64,000 bases of DNA from contig CAJXLB010000002.1 in the NCBI GenBank assembly GCA_913055905.1, forward strand, positions 372,001 through 436,000, written 5' to 3'. Shown here in pieces: positions 45,271-55,448 of this stretch. Source of the DNA: an uncultured Winogradskyella sp. Lineage in GTDB: Bacteria > Bacteroidota > Bacteroidia > Flavobacteriales > Flavobacteriaceae. The stretch's first letter is position 1, and each line of letters opens with the position of its first letter. The notes under the pieces were generated by a model that was not told where the DNA came from, made no database searches, and saw nothing but the letters and a program-made list of their open reading frames with translations. Made by a program: the position numbers and the translations under genes.

Positions 45271-47640
45271 TTACCTGAATTGATACCATTTCTTCTTTTT
45301 ACCAGGGCTATTTCCATAACCGTAGCCGTAGCCGTAGCCATACCCCTTTTTTCCAGTTTTGGTACCGTTAAGTAGTAGTGTCATGTTAGGCAATCTATTT
45401 TGATCGTAAAGCGGCTGAGCTACATGCTTAAGCAAACGCTTATCTATGCCATCTGCACTAACCACATAAATGAACATATCTGCGAATTTAGAGATCAAGA
45501 GGGTATCGCTTACTATACCAACGGCAGAAGTATCAACTACAATGTAATCGTATTTATTTTCAAAATAGTTAAAGAGTTCTGGAACTCTGTCGCTCATTAA
45601 TAGTTCGGATGGGTTAGGAGGAATCGTTCCTGAAGGAATGATATCCAAATTTTTGTTTTCTGGGTGTTTTACGACGATATCTTGTGGCTTGACAGATTTA
45701 TCGGCAATGTAATCTGAGAGCCCAATTTTTTTTGACGTTTCTATTTCTAAATAATCCAAAATTTTAGGTACTCTAATATCCATTTCTATTAATAGTACTT
45801 TTTTATCTGAAAAAGAAATAGAGGAAGCCAAGTTTGTGCTTGTATGGGATTTTCCTTCTTGTGCTCTTGTTGAAGTTATAAATAATTTTTTGGTGCCTTC
45901 CTTTAAGCTGCTTAACTTAAAGTCAATATTGGATCTTAATATTCTAAAAGCTTCTGCTTTTGGTGAATAATCTACTTTACTTATTAGCTTTGACTTCTTT
46001 GATGTTTTTGGAATATCGCCAATATATGGGATATCCGTTATTCTTTGCAAATCATCTTTTGTGTATATTTTGGTGTCTAATAAATCTATGGCATAAATAA
46101 CCCCAAGTGGAATTGTTAGACCAAAAATAAATGAAGCTAAATATACAATCATATGATTTGGGGCGACCGGAATAGACGAAGCATATGCATAGTCTACAAC
46201 TTTGGCAATAGGTGTGTACATTCCCAATTTTATAGCCGATTCTTCCCTTCGTTGAAGCAGGTATAGATACAATGATTCTTTGATGTCTTGCTGTCTTTTA
46301 ATGTCTCTAAATTCTCTAGCTTTTGTTGGTGCCGCATATAATTGACCGCTAATTCGGTTCCGCTCATTATTTAGATTGTTAAGTGTAAGCTGAGTGGATT
46401 GTTTCATATTTTGGAGAGAACTGCTTAAATTTTGCTTTAATGCATTAATCTGGTCATTTAAATTTATGATTACAGGGTTTCTCTCGCTTGATGTTCTTAA
46501 AAGTCGGTTTCTTTGCGCTACTAATTCATTATGGCTTTTTATAATTTGAGACGTGTTAGAGTCTCCTATTCCTAAATCAGCAGGAAGCATATCACTTGTC
46601 TTATTTTCTTTATCTAGCTCTTCTTCTAAATAAGAAATCAATTGAATGTTGTTAGCCGCATTAGATATTTCATCTTCAAGTTGGCGTTTGCTTTGCAGGT
46701 TAAGGTTTTGCTGTGAATTAAGGTTTGTTAAGTTTTTGTCCTTTTGAAGCTGCTCGGCAGTGTAGTCCACTTCTTCGAGCTCTTTGGAAACCCTTTGAAG
46801 CCTATTATCTATAAAATCAGAAGTGATTTTTACAACTTCTTCTTTATCAATTAAGGCATCCTCATTATATTCTAAAACTAGTTCATTCAAGTAATCTACA
46901 GCTTTTTCCCGGACGGGTAATAGCATTTCCAAGTTAAGAACACTTGAACCTTTTTGAGTTGAAATAGCCAAGCTAGATTGATAACTTTTAATTAAACTGG
47001 CAACAGGTGAAATATTAATTCTTAAATTACTTCCTGGTTTGGGTTTGTAATTTCCTACACTAGGGGTTAAAACAATGCCCCCGTATCCAGTTTCAATCTT
47101 TTCGCCAAATGAATATTTTTCACCCTCACTATCGTCTCTTTCTCCAAATGTTTTACCATCATTATCAAATAATATGAATTCATTATCTGAAATAACTTTT
47201 ATAAATAAATTAGTTTTAATCTTGCTGATAACGGAGTCATTAGCAAAAAAATTAACTTTTATCGGTGACTTCTTATATAATTCCTTTTCTTTTATTCTGC
47301 CTTGTTCATAGCAGCTAATGTTCAAGCCAAGATTTTTAATTACATTTTCGTTTAGCCTTCTAGATTGTAAAACTTGGATTTCATCTTTAATTTTATCACT
47401 CCCTGAAGCAAAAAGCCCTTCACTTTTTAATTGGTCAATGCTTGGCAATTTTGCAGCCTCTTCTTCCTCTTTTATCTTAATTACCATGGTAGCCTTATAT
47501 TGTTCTTTGGCATACCTCAAGTAGGTAAATCCTATTGATAAAGCAATTACTAAAGATAATAGAATCCATTTCCAATACGATAAATAGAAATCAACTTTTT
47601 GTTTAATATCTACCGTAGAAATCCGTTCATTACTCTTCAT
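45271..47640 (-). CDS. Polysaccharide co-polymerase and BY-kinase (Wzc-like)
   Basis: 789 residues. N-terminal Wzz domain with a first span at about 21-41, a long periplasmic coiled coil, a second span around 497-520, then a cytosolic BY-kinase: Walker A-like AQEGKSHTSTN (about 590-600), A' motif LLIEMDIRVPK and Walker B YIVVDTSAVG. The tail has the Tyr cluster GYGYGYGYGYG (about 764-774), which is the autophosphorylation site in such kinases, before a KKKKWYQFR end. It controls chain length and export in Wzy systems. It is the last gene of the minus-strand polysaccharide locus, 26 bp after the export lipoprotein gene. Confidence 0.93.
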   Translation of the reverse strand: MKSNERISTVDIKQKVDFYLSYWKWILLSLVIALSIGFTYLRYAKEQYKATMVIKIKEEEEAAKLPSIDQLKSEGLFASGSDKIKDEIQVLQSRRLNENVIKNLGLNISCYEQGRIKEKELYKKSPIKVNFFANDSVISKIKTNLFIKVISDNEFILFDNDGKTFGERDDSEGEKYSFGEKIETGYGGIVLTPSVGNYKPKPGSNLRINISPVASLIKSYQSSLAISTQKGSSVLNLEMLLPVREKAVDYLNELVLEYNEDALIDKEEVVKITSDFIDNRLQRVSKELEEVDYTAEQLQKDKNLTNLNSQQNLNLQSKRQLEDEISNAANNIQLISYLEEELDKENKTSDMLPADLGIGDSNTSQIIKSHNELVAQRNRLLRTSSERNPVIINLNDQINALKQNLSSSLQNMKQSTQLTLNNLNNERNRISGQLYAAPTKAREFRDIKRQQDIKESLYLYLLQRREESAIKLGMYTPIAKVVDYAYASSIPVAPNHMIVYLASFIFGLTIPLGVIYAIDLLDTKIYTKDDLQRITDIPYIGDIPKTSKKSKLISKVDYSPKAEAFRILRSNIDFKLSSLKEGTKKLFITSTRAQEGKSHTSTNLASSISFSDKKVLLIEMDIRVPKILDYLEIETSKKIGLSDYIADKSVKPQDIVVKHPENKNLDIIPSGTIPPNPSELLMSDRVPELFNYFENKYDYIVVDTSAVGIVSDTLLISKFADMFIYVVSADGIDKRLLKHVAQPLYDQNRLPNMTLLLNGTKTGKKGYGYGYGYGYGNSPGKKKKWYQFR
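45314..45343. repeat. Hexanucleotide tandem repeat encoding the Tyr-Gly tail of Wzc
   Basis: Three exact copies of CCGTAG-type hexamer flanked by two one-base variants, encoding the alternating Gly-Tyr tail. The copy number could change by slippage without breaking the frame. Confidence 0.75.
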
Positions 47641-47666
47641 AAATAGTTCTATTGTTAACTCCTAAC

Positions 47667-48455
47667 TTAATTATTATCTGTATTAGCTAAAATTACAGCT
47701 ACAATCGTTGTAACTGTCCCAATTGCACTAAGTATCAAAAAGTTATTTTGATTCACGGTTGATGACCTAACACGTGCATTGTTGGGTGCTACATAAATAA
47801 CATCATTCTGCTGTAAATAATAGACCGGGGAATTGATTGCATTAATTGATCGTAAATCTACCTTAGCGAATTTCTTTTCTCCATCTACCTCTCTAATAAC
47901 TAATATGTCCTTTCGTTCTCCGTATATTGTTAAATCATTTGCAAGTCCTAAGGCTTCTAATAAGGTAATACGCTCATCTTGAATAGTAAAAGAACCGGGT
48001 CTATTCACTTCACCTATAACTGTAATAGTAAAATTAACTAGTCTTACATTTACAATAGGATTATTTACGTATATGCTAATTCTCTCTGTTAAAAGAGCTG
48101 TAAGTTGAGGACGTGTTAAACCAGCAACCTTAATTTTACCTAATACAGGGAAATCAATATTACCATCGTAATCAATGAGATATGTCTGTAATATCTGTTG
48201 ACCCATAAGTCTACTTGCGTCATTCACATTGTTTGAGGGCACAGTTAGATTAAAGGGTCTAACAGATTCAGGTTCTTCCGCTGCGATAGTTATAGATAAA
48301 ATATCATCTGTTTTATAGATTAGCTCTTTTGGCTGTGAAAGGCTTAATCCTTCCTTCATGGGTTCATCTTGAAAATAAACGATATCTCGTCTTGAGCCAC
48401 AGGAATACATTAAAGCAATAGCTAAAACTGGGATGAGAATTTTTCGAAGTTTCAT
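47667..48455 (-). CDS. Polysaccharide export lipoprotein (Wza/OPX family)
   Basis: 262 residues with signal peptide and lipobox (ALMYSC). Poly_export domain at about 40-130 with YKTDDILSITI, followed by a SLBB domain (VNFTITVIGEVNRPGSF) and a hydrophobic C-terminal helix at about 235-255. It is the outer-membrane-side export component paired with Wzc. The C-terminal membrane helix, rather than an amphipathic barrel helix, is typical for Bacteroidota. Confidence 0.92.
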   Translation of the reverse strand: MKLRKILIPVLAIALMYSCGSRRDIVYFQDEPMKEGLSLSQPKELIYKTDDILSITIAAEEPESVRPFNLTVPSNNVNDASRLMGQQILQTYLIDYDGNIDFPVLGKIKVAGLTRPQLTALLTERISIYVNNPIVNVRLVNFTITVIGEVNRPGSFTIQDERITLLEALGLANDLTIYGERKDILVIREVDGEKKFAKVDLRSINAINSPVYYLQQNDVIYVAPNNARVRSSTVNQNNFLILSAIGTVTTIVAVILANTDNN

Positions 48456-48475
48456 AAAGATTGATTTATTTAAAA

Positions 48476-50377
48476 TTAGAGCTTATTTTTTTCATCTAAC
48501 ACTTCAAAAGTGGAGTTGTTAGAAATGTATTCTGGCACAAGGCTTTTAATAAGAGAAACCATCTCAAGAGGTTGTGTTAATGAAGTCATTTTTGTTAGTT
48601 TCAATATTTCTCCTTCAACATGACTGGAGTCAATTAGCTTTGATTTTGCAATCATTATCTTTTCATGATACGTTTTTCTGGTATTCTCGCCATCAGCAAG
48701 TAGTTCTTCATAAATCTTTTCACCAGGACGTAGCCCGGTTATTTTAATATCAATATCGTCTGGATAGCGCAATCCGGATAAAACAATCATGTTTGTGGCT
48801 AAATTAAAAATCTTGATGGGTTCTCCCATATCAAACACAAATATTTCACCGCCATTACCCATTGCAGCCGCTTCAAGTACAAGTTGACAGGCTTCTGGGA
48901 TAGTCATAAAATACCTTGTAATATCTTTATGGGTTACTGTCAAAGGCCCGCCATTTTCAATTTGTTTTTTAAAGAGTGGTATAACAGAGCCATTTGAACC
49001 TAATACATTACCAAATCTAGTTGTAATAAATTTAGTGTGTCCTTTGCCTTTTAAGCAGGTCACATAAAGCTCTGCAATACGCTTGGTTGCACCCATAACA
49101 TTAGTTGGGTTCACCGCCTTATCTGTAGAAATCAAAACAAATTTGTCCACGCTATGTTTAACAGCAATATCCGCTACATTTTTAGTTCCTCCCACATTGA
49201 CACTAATGGCCTCATAAGGATTGTTTTCCATTAGCGGTACGTGTTTGTAGGCTGCCGCGTGAAAAATGATTTTTGGCTTATGTAGATTGAAGATTTGATC
49301 GATTCTTGTTTTGTTTCTTACATCCGCGACTATAGCTTCTATGTTTTTTAGACCACGTTGATTAAATTCTTGTTGGATATCATACAGCGCAGATTCAGCA
49401 TTATCAACTAAAATTAATTTTTTATAGTTATAAAGACTAACTTTTCTTGATATTTCACTACCTATAGATCCAGCAGCTCCAGTGATTAAAATCACCTTGT
49501 TATCATATTGTTCCTCTAAATCTGGATTCTTTATGTTTATAGGGTCTCTTCCAAGAAGATCCTCAATTTTTACCTCCTTGATTTGACCTACACTTAAATC
49601 GCCATCTATCCAATTTTGAACTGGAGGAACAATTTTCACCTTTAAACCTAATCCAAATAAACCGCTAGTTATTTGAAGTAAGCGTGTTGGTTCAATATTT
49701 TGAATGGAGATAATAACATCTTCAACACCATGCTTTTTAATAAATTTCTCATCTATTGATGATAAACCATATACCTCAATTAGATTTATTTTTTTCCCAA
49801 TTTTTCGCTCATCATCGTCTATAAAACCAACGACTTCAAAACCACTCTTTGCATCGTTTTGTATGGCATCATAGGTTAACATACCAGAACTTCCGGCTCC
49901 AAAAATTAAAACATTTGAAATGTTTTTTTCTTCTTGTATTATATAGTTATACAAGGATTTTATAAATAACTTAGAACCGATAAGGAATAATATATTCAAT
50001 AACAAGTGAATATAAATAATAGAGCCTGATATATTAAAAACACTATCTTCTGTTAAAAACTTGCGGCTCAAAAACGTACAACATATTAATATAGTAGCTA
50101 ATATGTTGGCTCCAATAATTATGTTTATAATGTCCTTAAATCCAGTAAAACGAACCACACCCTTATAAGACCCAACTGCTATGAAGCTAATTGCGGCAAC
50201 TATTGCTATATAAGGAATTTGTTGAAGAAAGTCTTCAAGGCTAAAATCTAATTGAAAATTATATCTAATTAAGTAAGCCCCAAAAAAGGTTAAAAGGATG
50301 ATACTCACATCAAATAACAGCACTAGCCACTTTGAGGCGTATTTCTCTGATATTTTATGTAAATATTTAATTAACAT
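48476..50377 (-). CDS. Membrane-bound nucleotide-sugar 4,6-dehydratase (PglF/WbpM/CapD-like)
   Basis: 633 residues. Four N-terminal membrane helices (about 15-140), a cofactor-binding domain with LIFGAGSSGM (about 157), and a catalytic SDR domain beginning ILITGAAGSIGSEISRK (about 292). The YxxxK tyrosine is replaced by Met in NVMGATKR (about 421-428), as in WbpM/PglF, and STDKAVNPT precedes it. It would convert UDP-GlcNAc to the 4-keto-6-deoxy sugar, the first step to bacillosamine- or QuiNAc-type residues. Overlaps the aminotransferase gene by 7 bp. Confidence 0.93.
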   Translation of the reverse strand: MLIKYLHKISEKYASKWLVLLFDVSIILLTFFGAYLIRYNFQLDFSLEDFLQQIPYIAIVAAISFIAVGSYKGVVRFTGFKDIINIIIGANILATILICCTFLSRKFLTEDSVFNISGSIIYIHLLLNILFLIGSKLFIKSLYNYIIQEEKNISNVLIFGAGSSGMLTYDAIQNDAKSGFEVVGFIDDDERKIGKKINLIEVYGLSSIDEKFIKKHGVEDVIISIQNIEPTRLLQITSGLFGLGLKVKIVPPVQNWIDGDLSVGQIKEVKIEDLLGRDPINIKNPDLEEQYDNKVILITGAAGSIGSEISRKVSLYNYKKLILVDNAESALYDIQQEFNQRGLKNIEAIVADVRNKTRIDQIFNLHKPKIIFHAAAYKHVPLMENNPYEAISVNVGGTKNVADIAVKHSVDKFVLISTDKAVNPTNVMGATKRIAELYVTCLKGKGHTKFITTRFGNVLGSNGSVIPLFKKQIENGGPLTVTHKDITRYFMTIPEACQLVLEAAAMGNGGEIFVFDMGEPIKIFNLATNMIVLSGLRYPDDIDIKITGLRPGEKIYEELLADGENTRKTYHEKIMIAKSKLIDSSHVEGEILKLTKMTSLTQPLEMVSLIKSLVPEYISNNSTFEVLDEKNKL

Positions 50378-51498
50378 GTTGCAAAATAATCATTTATAGC
50401 TGAAACTACACGTTCTAATTGCGGTTCAGTTAAATTAGAGCCACTAGGAAGACAGAGGCCTCTTTCAAATAAATCATCCGAAACACCATTAAGATAACTT
50501 GGAGCATCTTTGAATACAGGTTGCGAATGCATAGGCTTCCATAATGGACGAGATTCTATGTTGTCTTTTTCTAGAGTCAGTCTAATTTCTTCTCTCATTT
50601 TGTAATTAGGTAAAAGTATACATGTTAGCCACCTATTTGAGAAAAACCCGTCCGGTTCCTCTAGAAAAACAATTTCCTCACAGTTTTTAAAGACATCCTT
50701 GTAAAACTCATAGTTGTTTCTACGCTTTGACACATGACTATCTAAAACAGTCATTTGCCCGCGTCCAATTCCTGCTACGATATTAGACATCCTGTAGTTG
50801 TATCCTATTTCAGAATGTTGATAATGCGGTGCATTATCCCTAGCTTGTGTTGATAAAAATACTGCCTTGTCTTTAACTTCCTTGGATTTAGCCACTAATG
50901 CACCTCCACCAGAGGTTGTAATAATTTTATTTCCATTAAATGAAAGAATTGATAAGTCGCCAAAGGTTCCACATTTGATATTATTAAATGAACTGCCAAA
51001 AGCTTCTGCACTATCCTCAATAATAGGAATCTCAAATCTATTTGCTATTTCTCTAATTTTATTGACTTTATAAGGCATTCCATACAGGTGGACTGCAATA
51101 ATAGCTTTAGGCTTCTTTCCACGAGAAATCCTATCTTTTATAGCATATTCCAGTTGTTCTGGACATATATTCCATGTATCAGATTCACTATCAACAAAAA
51201 TTGGTGTGGCACCTTGATAAACGATAGGATTAGCCGAAGCGGAAAATGTTTTACTTTGACACAACACCTCATCATCTTTTTCTACACCTAGTAATATGAG
51301 CGCTAAGTGTAACGCTGCGGTTCCCGAAGAAAGTGCAGCTACTTCTATGTTATTATCAAGATATTTTTGAATATCGGTTTCAAAGCCATTGACGTTAGGG
51401 CCTAACGGAGCCACCCAATTGGAATCGAAAGCTTCCTTTATGTAGAATTGTTCATTTCCACTCATATGTGGAGAGGACAACCATATTTTTTCGTTCAT
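50371..51498 (-). CDS. DegT/DnrJ/EryC1 aminotransferase (PglE-like)
   Basis: 375 residues, PLP-dependent sugar aminotransferase. The PLP Lys lies in SFNGNKIITTSGGGAL (about residue 190); SSGTAALHLAL and EDSAEAFGS are family motifs. It would transaminate the 4-keto sugar made by the dehydratase it overlaps, giving a 4-amino sugar as in the bacillosamine route. The expected PglD acetyltransferase is not next to it. Confidence 0.92.
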   Translation of the reverse strand: MNEKIWLSSPHMSGNEQFYIKEAFDSNWVAPLGPNVNGFETDIQKYLDNNIEVAALSSGTAALHLALILLGVEKDDEVLCQSKTFSASANPIVYQGATPIFVDSESDTWNICPEQLEYAIKDRISRGKKPKAIIAVHLYGMPYKVNKIREIANRFEIPIIEDSAEAFGSSFNNIKCGTFGDLSILSFNGNKIITTSGGGALVAKSKEVKDKAVFLSTQARDNAPHYQHSEIGYNYRMSNIVAGIGRGQMTVLDSHVSKRRNNYEFYKDVFKNCEEIVFLEEPDGFFSNRWLTCILLPNYKMREEIRLTLEKDNIESRPLWKPMHSQPVFKDAPSYLNGVSDDLFERGLCLPSGSNLTEPQLERVVSAINDYFATC

Positions 51499-51677
51499 AG
51501 GTTATAGCTTTAATACAAAACCTAATGGTTTTAATTTAAGGTGTTTGGGACCTGATTACTAGTTTTAATATCAATGCTAATATAACTCCTAACTCTTCAA
51601 AAATTAAAACAAAAAACACATATTACGTTGAAAGGTTCAAATTAAACGATGTATATGTAATATATAAATTTGAAGCG

Positions 51678-51685
51678 CAAATATA
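51678..51685 (-). promoter_or_regulatory. Possible internal promoter element (-7) in the polysaccharide locus
   Basis: TATATTTG on the minus strand, in the 238-bp gap between the sugar-transferase stop and the aminotransferase start. No -33 match at the right spacing, so weak. The rest of this gap is AT-rich and without a reading frame. Confidence 0.25.
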
Positions 51686-51736
51686 TTAGACGAAAAACAA
51701 ATTGAATAAACCCAATCTAAAATCTCCCTTATTTTA

Positions 51737-52372
51737 TTACAAGTTTTTTTCTCCCTTTTTTTTGCTCATTAAATCAAATCCCGGCATTTCACTCGTTTCT
51801 GAATAATTGACATCGTCTCTCTTAATAAGCTTATGAAATGTACCCCATAATATTTTTAAATCGAAAAAAAACGAAACATGGTCAACGTAATAAACATCAT
51901 AATCAAACCTTTTTTCCCATGTTATTGTGTTTCTGCCGTTGATTTGTGCCCAACCAGTAATTCCAGGCATAACCTCATGTCTTCTGTTTTGCTCTTTAGA
52001 ATAATAGGGCAAATACCTTGGCAACAATGGTCTAGGCCCAATCAGGCTCATATCTCCTTTTAGGATGTTAATAAGTTGTGGAATTTCATCTAGAGAAAAC
52101 TTCCGACAAATGTTTCCAATTGTTGTGATTCGTTCCATTTCTGGTAATAAGACGCCTTGGTCGTCGGTCTTATCAGTCATGGTTTTTAATTTGAGTATGG
52201 TAAATATCTTGCCGTTTTTTCCTGTTCTTTTTTGTTTAAAGAAAGGTTCTCCCTTGTTAGTAACTGTTAGGATTATTATTAAGGATAAAAAAACTGGAGA
52301 TAACATCAACAGTCCTACTAGAGCAGCTAAAAAGTCAAAAGTTGGTTTAATGATTTTCAAGTAAAAATTCAA
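51737..52372 (-). CDS. Initiating sugar phosphate transferase (PglC-like monotopic PGT)
   Basis: 211 residues. One N-terminal hydrophobic re-entrant helix (about 11-32), KQKRTGKNGKIF, LKLKTM, then FSLDEIPQLINILKGDMSLIGPRPLL with the catalytic Asp-Glu, and PGITGWAQINGRN. This is the small PGT family that moves a sugar-1-phosphate from UDP-sugar to undecaprenyl phosphate. It is the likely starting enzyme for repeat-unit assembly here. Confidence 0.94.
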   Translation of the reverse strand: MNFYLKIIKPTFDFLAALVGLLMLSPVFLSLIIILTVTNKGEPFFKQKRTGKNGKIFTILKLKTMTDKTDDQGVLLPEMERITTIGNICRKFSLDEIPQLINILKGDMSLIGPRPLLPRYLPYYSKEQNRRHEVMPGITGWAQINGRNTITWEKRFDYDVYYVDHVSFFFDLKILWGTFHKLIKRDDVNYSETSEMPGFDLMSKKKGEKNL

Positions 52373-52399
52373 AGCCTCAAGATTTATGTAATGATTAAT

Positions 52400-53533
52400 T
52401 TAGTCTAATATTGAATCTATGATTTTAATTAAGTTGGCATTAATTATGTTAACGTCAAACCTTTCTTCTGCATATTTTCTACTATTCTTGCCCATTTCAT
52501 TTATAAGTTCTGGATGTTTGATGAAATGTTCCATTGGTTCTATTAATGCCATTAGATTTCGAGGTTCAATTAAGTAGCCATTAATTCCATCTTTTACTGC
52601 CTCCCTGCATCCAACAGAGTCCGTGGAAATAATTGGATTGCCACATGCTAAAGCTTCAAGGGATGTTCTAGGTAATCCTTCTCTATAATAGCTTGGTAAA
52701 ACGAAAACATCTGTTTTGTGAAAGTATTCTTGAACATTCATTTGTTTCCCATGAAAGATAATAACCCCTTCTTTATGTAATTCATTTATTTCAGCTTCAT
52801 CTATTGCAGTTGGTGAAGTTTCGGGAGATCCTATTAAATGAAATTCAGTCTTGGGAAACTTTGCCTTAAGGTGTTTGGCAGCTTCCATATATAAGCTTAT
52901 ACCTTTTTCCTTAATCAGCCTTGCAATAAGCAAGAAACTCACCTTGTCTTTTGGATTTTTGGCCTTGAACGAGAACTCATTTAAATTTACACCAGAGCCC
53001 GATACAAATTCCACTCTTTGCTTTTTTGATATTACGCCTCTGTTCAATAAAAGTTGATAATCGTCCTTATTCTGAAAAACAATAGCTTTATTTTTTCTAA
53101 CCGTCAATTTATATAGGACTTCATTAAATCGTTGCAATAGTTTTGTTTTAAACGAAATTCCAGAGAAAGCATAACCTAATCCTGTAATAAGCGAAATTAC
53201 TGGAACTTTACATAAATTGGCTGCCAGAGAGCCATAAATTACAGGTTTAATAGTATAAGGGAATACAAGGTCAATGTCATTTTCCTTTATGATTGCCTTT
53301 AAAGCTTTAATTGACCGTATATCATTTAAAGGATTTAATCCTGTACGCTGCAGATAGAATTCTTTGGTTGTAACACCAATTTTGGAGAGTAGCTTGCGGT
53401 TTTTTTCACTGTATTCTGGAGCTGCCGTTATGACTTCATAACCTTCAGCTAGAAGGTTTTTTATAAAATCCCCTCTGAACCTTAACAGAGATCCATCAAA
53501 AGAGGCAATTACAAGAATTCGTTTGTTTTTCAT
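52400..53533 (-). CDS. GT4 glycosyltransferase, PglA-like
   Basis: 377 residues, GT-B fold, no membrane span. Its donor-site motif EGLPRTSLEALACGNPIIST (EX7E) and the following VGCREAV segment match the PglA-type alpha-1,3 transferases that act second, right after PglC. It lies 27 bp upstream of the PglC-like gene, supporting that order. Acceptor and donor sugars cannot be fixed from sequence. Confidence 0.9.
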   Translation of the reverse strand: MKNKRILVIASFDGSLLRFRGDFIKNLLAEGYEVITAAPEYSEKNRKLLSKIGVTTKEFYLQRTGLNPLNDIRSIKALKAIIKENDIDLVFPYTIKPVIYGSLAANLCKVPVISLITGLGYAFSGISFKTKLLQRFNEVLYKLTVRKNKAIVFQNKDDYQLLLNRGVISKKQRVEFVSGSGVNLNEFSFKAKNPKDKVSFLLIARLIKEKGISLYMEAAKHLKAKFPKTEFHLIGSPETSPTAIDEAEINELHKEGVIIFHGKQMNVQEYFHKTDVFVLPSYYREGLPRTSLEALACGNPIISTDSVGCREAVKDGINGYLIEPRNLMALIEPMEHFIKHPELINEMGKNSRKYAEERFDVNIINANLIKIIDSILD

Positions 53534-53546
53534 ATTTAGATTAAAC

Positions 53547-55445
53547 TTATTGCAGATAATTGTATTTGTACCATTTTTGAAAACAGTAATAAGACCACAC
53601 TCTAAAGGTACTGTCTTTTTTGCTGCTAAGATGGTCCTTTACTAAACGCGTAATGTAATCTACATTAAAAATCCCTTGATCTTCGAGCAGCTTTGGTTCT
53701 ATATAACTTTCAAGTTCTTTTCTTAAGCTTTGACGCAACCAATCTCCTGTTGGTGAGCCAAAACCACTTTTGCTTTTTTCTAGAAAATTTTCTGGAAAAT
53801 CCTCTCTAAAGGCTTCCTTGAGAATATACTTTTTATTCCAGCCTTTCATAAGGTATGATTCCGGTAGTGTATTGGTAAATTCCCAAATGCTCTTGTTCAA
53901 GAAAGGCGCTCTACATTCAAGCGATGTCATCATACTTGTGCGATCTACTTTTGCGAGCATTCCGCCTTCAAGACTTAATATTTTGTCAACTAGTCTAAAA
54001 TCCGTAAGGCTTTCAATTTTGCGATTACCTAAAACTTCACTGAACTCTTTAAAAAGATTAGGCTCGTAAGATTCTGAAACCAATAGCTCCTGTATCTGTT
54101 TATTCGTATTGGCCAATGAAATGATATCCCAATAAAATTCACCGTTATAATTAATGGCATTGAGTAGTTTATTAATTCTAAATTTCAAACCACGATTATC
54201 GTCTTTATTCACCAAGTATTTATTACTCAAATTCGTTATGGAATTATGAAGAAATTCAGGAACAACACTTGTATATCTCTTATTCATTTTGCCAATATAG
54301 TACTTGTTGTAACCACCAAAAACTTCGTCTCCTCCATCTCCTGTGAGGGCCACTGTTACATGTTCACGAGTTTTTTTGGAAAGTAGGTGAGTAGGTAAGG
54401 CAGCCGTATCAGAAAAAGGTTCATCAAAATTTACCAATATATCGTGAATACTGTGTTTTAAATCATCTTCATCAATTATAAATTCATGATGATTGCTGTT
54501 TATTAAATTGGCAACAACGCGCGACTTATCAGTTTCGTCGTAAGATGCTTTTTTAAAGCCAATAGAAAAGGTTTCAATTTTTTTGGATGAGGATTGGGAT
54601 AAACAAAGTGACACTATTGAGGAATCTACACCTCCGGAAAGAAAAGTGCCTAGCCCAACATCTGCAATAGATCTACTTTCTACACTATTGAAAACTAATT
54701 CTTTGGTCTTTTTTTTGGCATCGTTAAATGAAATAGTGCTTGTCTTGGGTTCAGGCTCATGATTTATTCTATGAATTGTAGATTGATGGGAATTTAAATC
54801 GTACTCGAGGTAGTGATTGGCTTCTAGTTTTTTGATGCCTTCATATATAGTATATGGCGCAGGTATATAGGTTAGTCTAAAATATAAGTTGAGGCCTTTT
54901 CTTGAAATTTTTGGTTTCTTATCTAAGTTTTTAATGATAGATTTTAATTCTGAAGCCCATATAAACCCCTTGTCATTGTCCGTATAGTAAAGTGGTTTTT
55001 CACCAAAAAAATCTCTTGCAATAAAAACCTTATTTTTCTTTTTATCAAAAATGCTAAAGCCATACATACCATCTAGCCATTTAAATGACTCAACGCCATG
55101 TTTTTCATAGGCTTTAAGAATAACTTCTGTGTCACTTGTCGTTGAAAAATCTACACCTTCCTGCTGTAACCTGTTTTTTAAGCTTAAAAAATTATAAATC
55201 TCTCCATTGAATACAATAACAATTTGCTTGTCACTTGAATATATGGGCTGTTTTCCTGAAGATAAGTCTATTATCGATAGTCGACGCATACCCATGCCTA
55301 GCGAGAAGTCATCATATTGCTCAGCAAATACACCATCCTCATCCGGACCTCTATGAATAATAAGGTCATTCATTGCGTGAATGGAGGCGATTATATCACT
55401 TTCGCTTTCGTGTTGTTTACTGATTATACCATTAATGCCACACAT
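53547..55445 (-). CDS. asnB: Asparagine synthase-like glutamine amidotransferase
   Basis: 632 residues. N-terminal class II amidotransferase domain with Cys2 (MCGINGI) and a C-terminal ATP-pyrophosphatase domain with the PP loop SGGVDSS (about residue 268). All key residues are present. In polysaccharide loci this AsnB type is thought to amidate uronic acids or other carboxyls of the glycan rather than to make asparagine; both are possible here. Lies within the run of glycosyltransferases with 13-bp and 3-bp gaps. Confidence 0.9.
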   Translation of the reverse strand: MCGINGIISKQHESESDIIASIHAMNDLIIHRGPDEDGVFAEQYDDFSLGMGMRRLSIIDLSSGKQPIYSSDKQIVIVFNGEIYNFLSLKNRLQQEGVDFSTTSDTEVILKAYEKHGVESFKWLDGMYGFSIFDKKKNKVFIARDFFGEKPLYYTDNDKGFIWASELKSIIKNLDKKPKISRKGLNLYFRLTYIPAPYTIYEGIKKLEANHYLEYDLNSHQSTIHRINHEPEPKTSTISFNDAKKKTKELVFNSVESRSIADVGLGTFLSGGVDSSIVSLCLSQSSSKKIETFSIGFKKASYDETDKSRVVANLINSNHHEFIIDEDDLKHSIHDILVNFDEPFSDTAALPTHLLSKKTREHVTVALTGDGGDEVFGGYNKYYIGKMNKRYTSVVPEFLHNSITNLSNKYLVNKDDNRGLKFRINKLLNAINYNGEFYWDIISLANTNKQIQELLVSESYEPNLFKEFSEVLGNRKIESLTDFRLVDKILSLEGGMLAKVDRTSMMTSLECRAPFLNKSIWEFTNTLPESYLMKGWNKKYILKEAFREDFPENFLEKSKSGFGSPTGDWLRQSLRKELESYIEPKLLEDQGIFNVDYITRLVKDHLSSKKDSTFRVWSYYCFQKWYKYNYLQ

Positions 55446-55448
55446 TGA

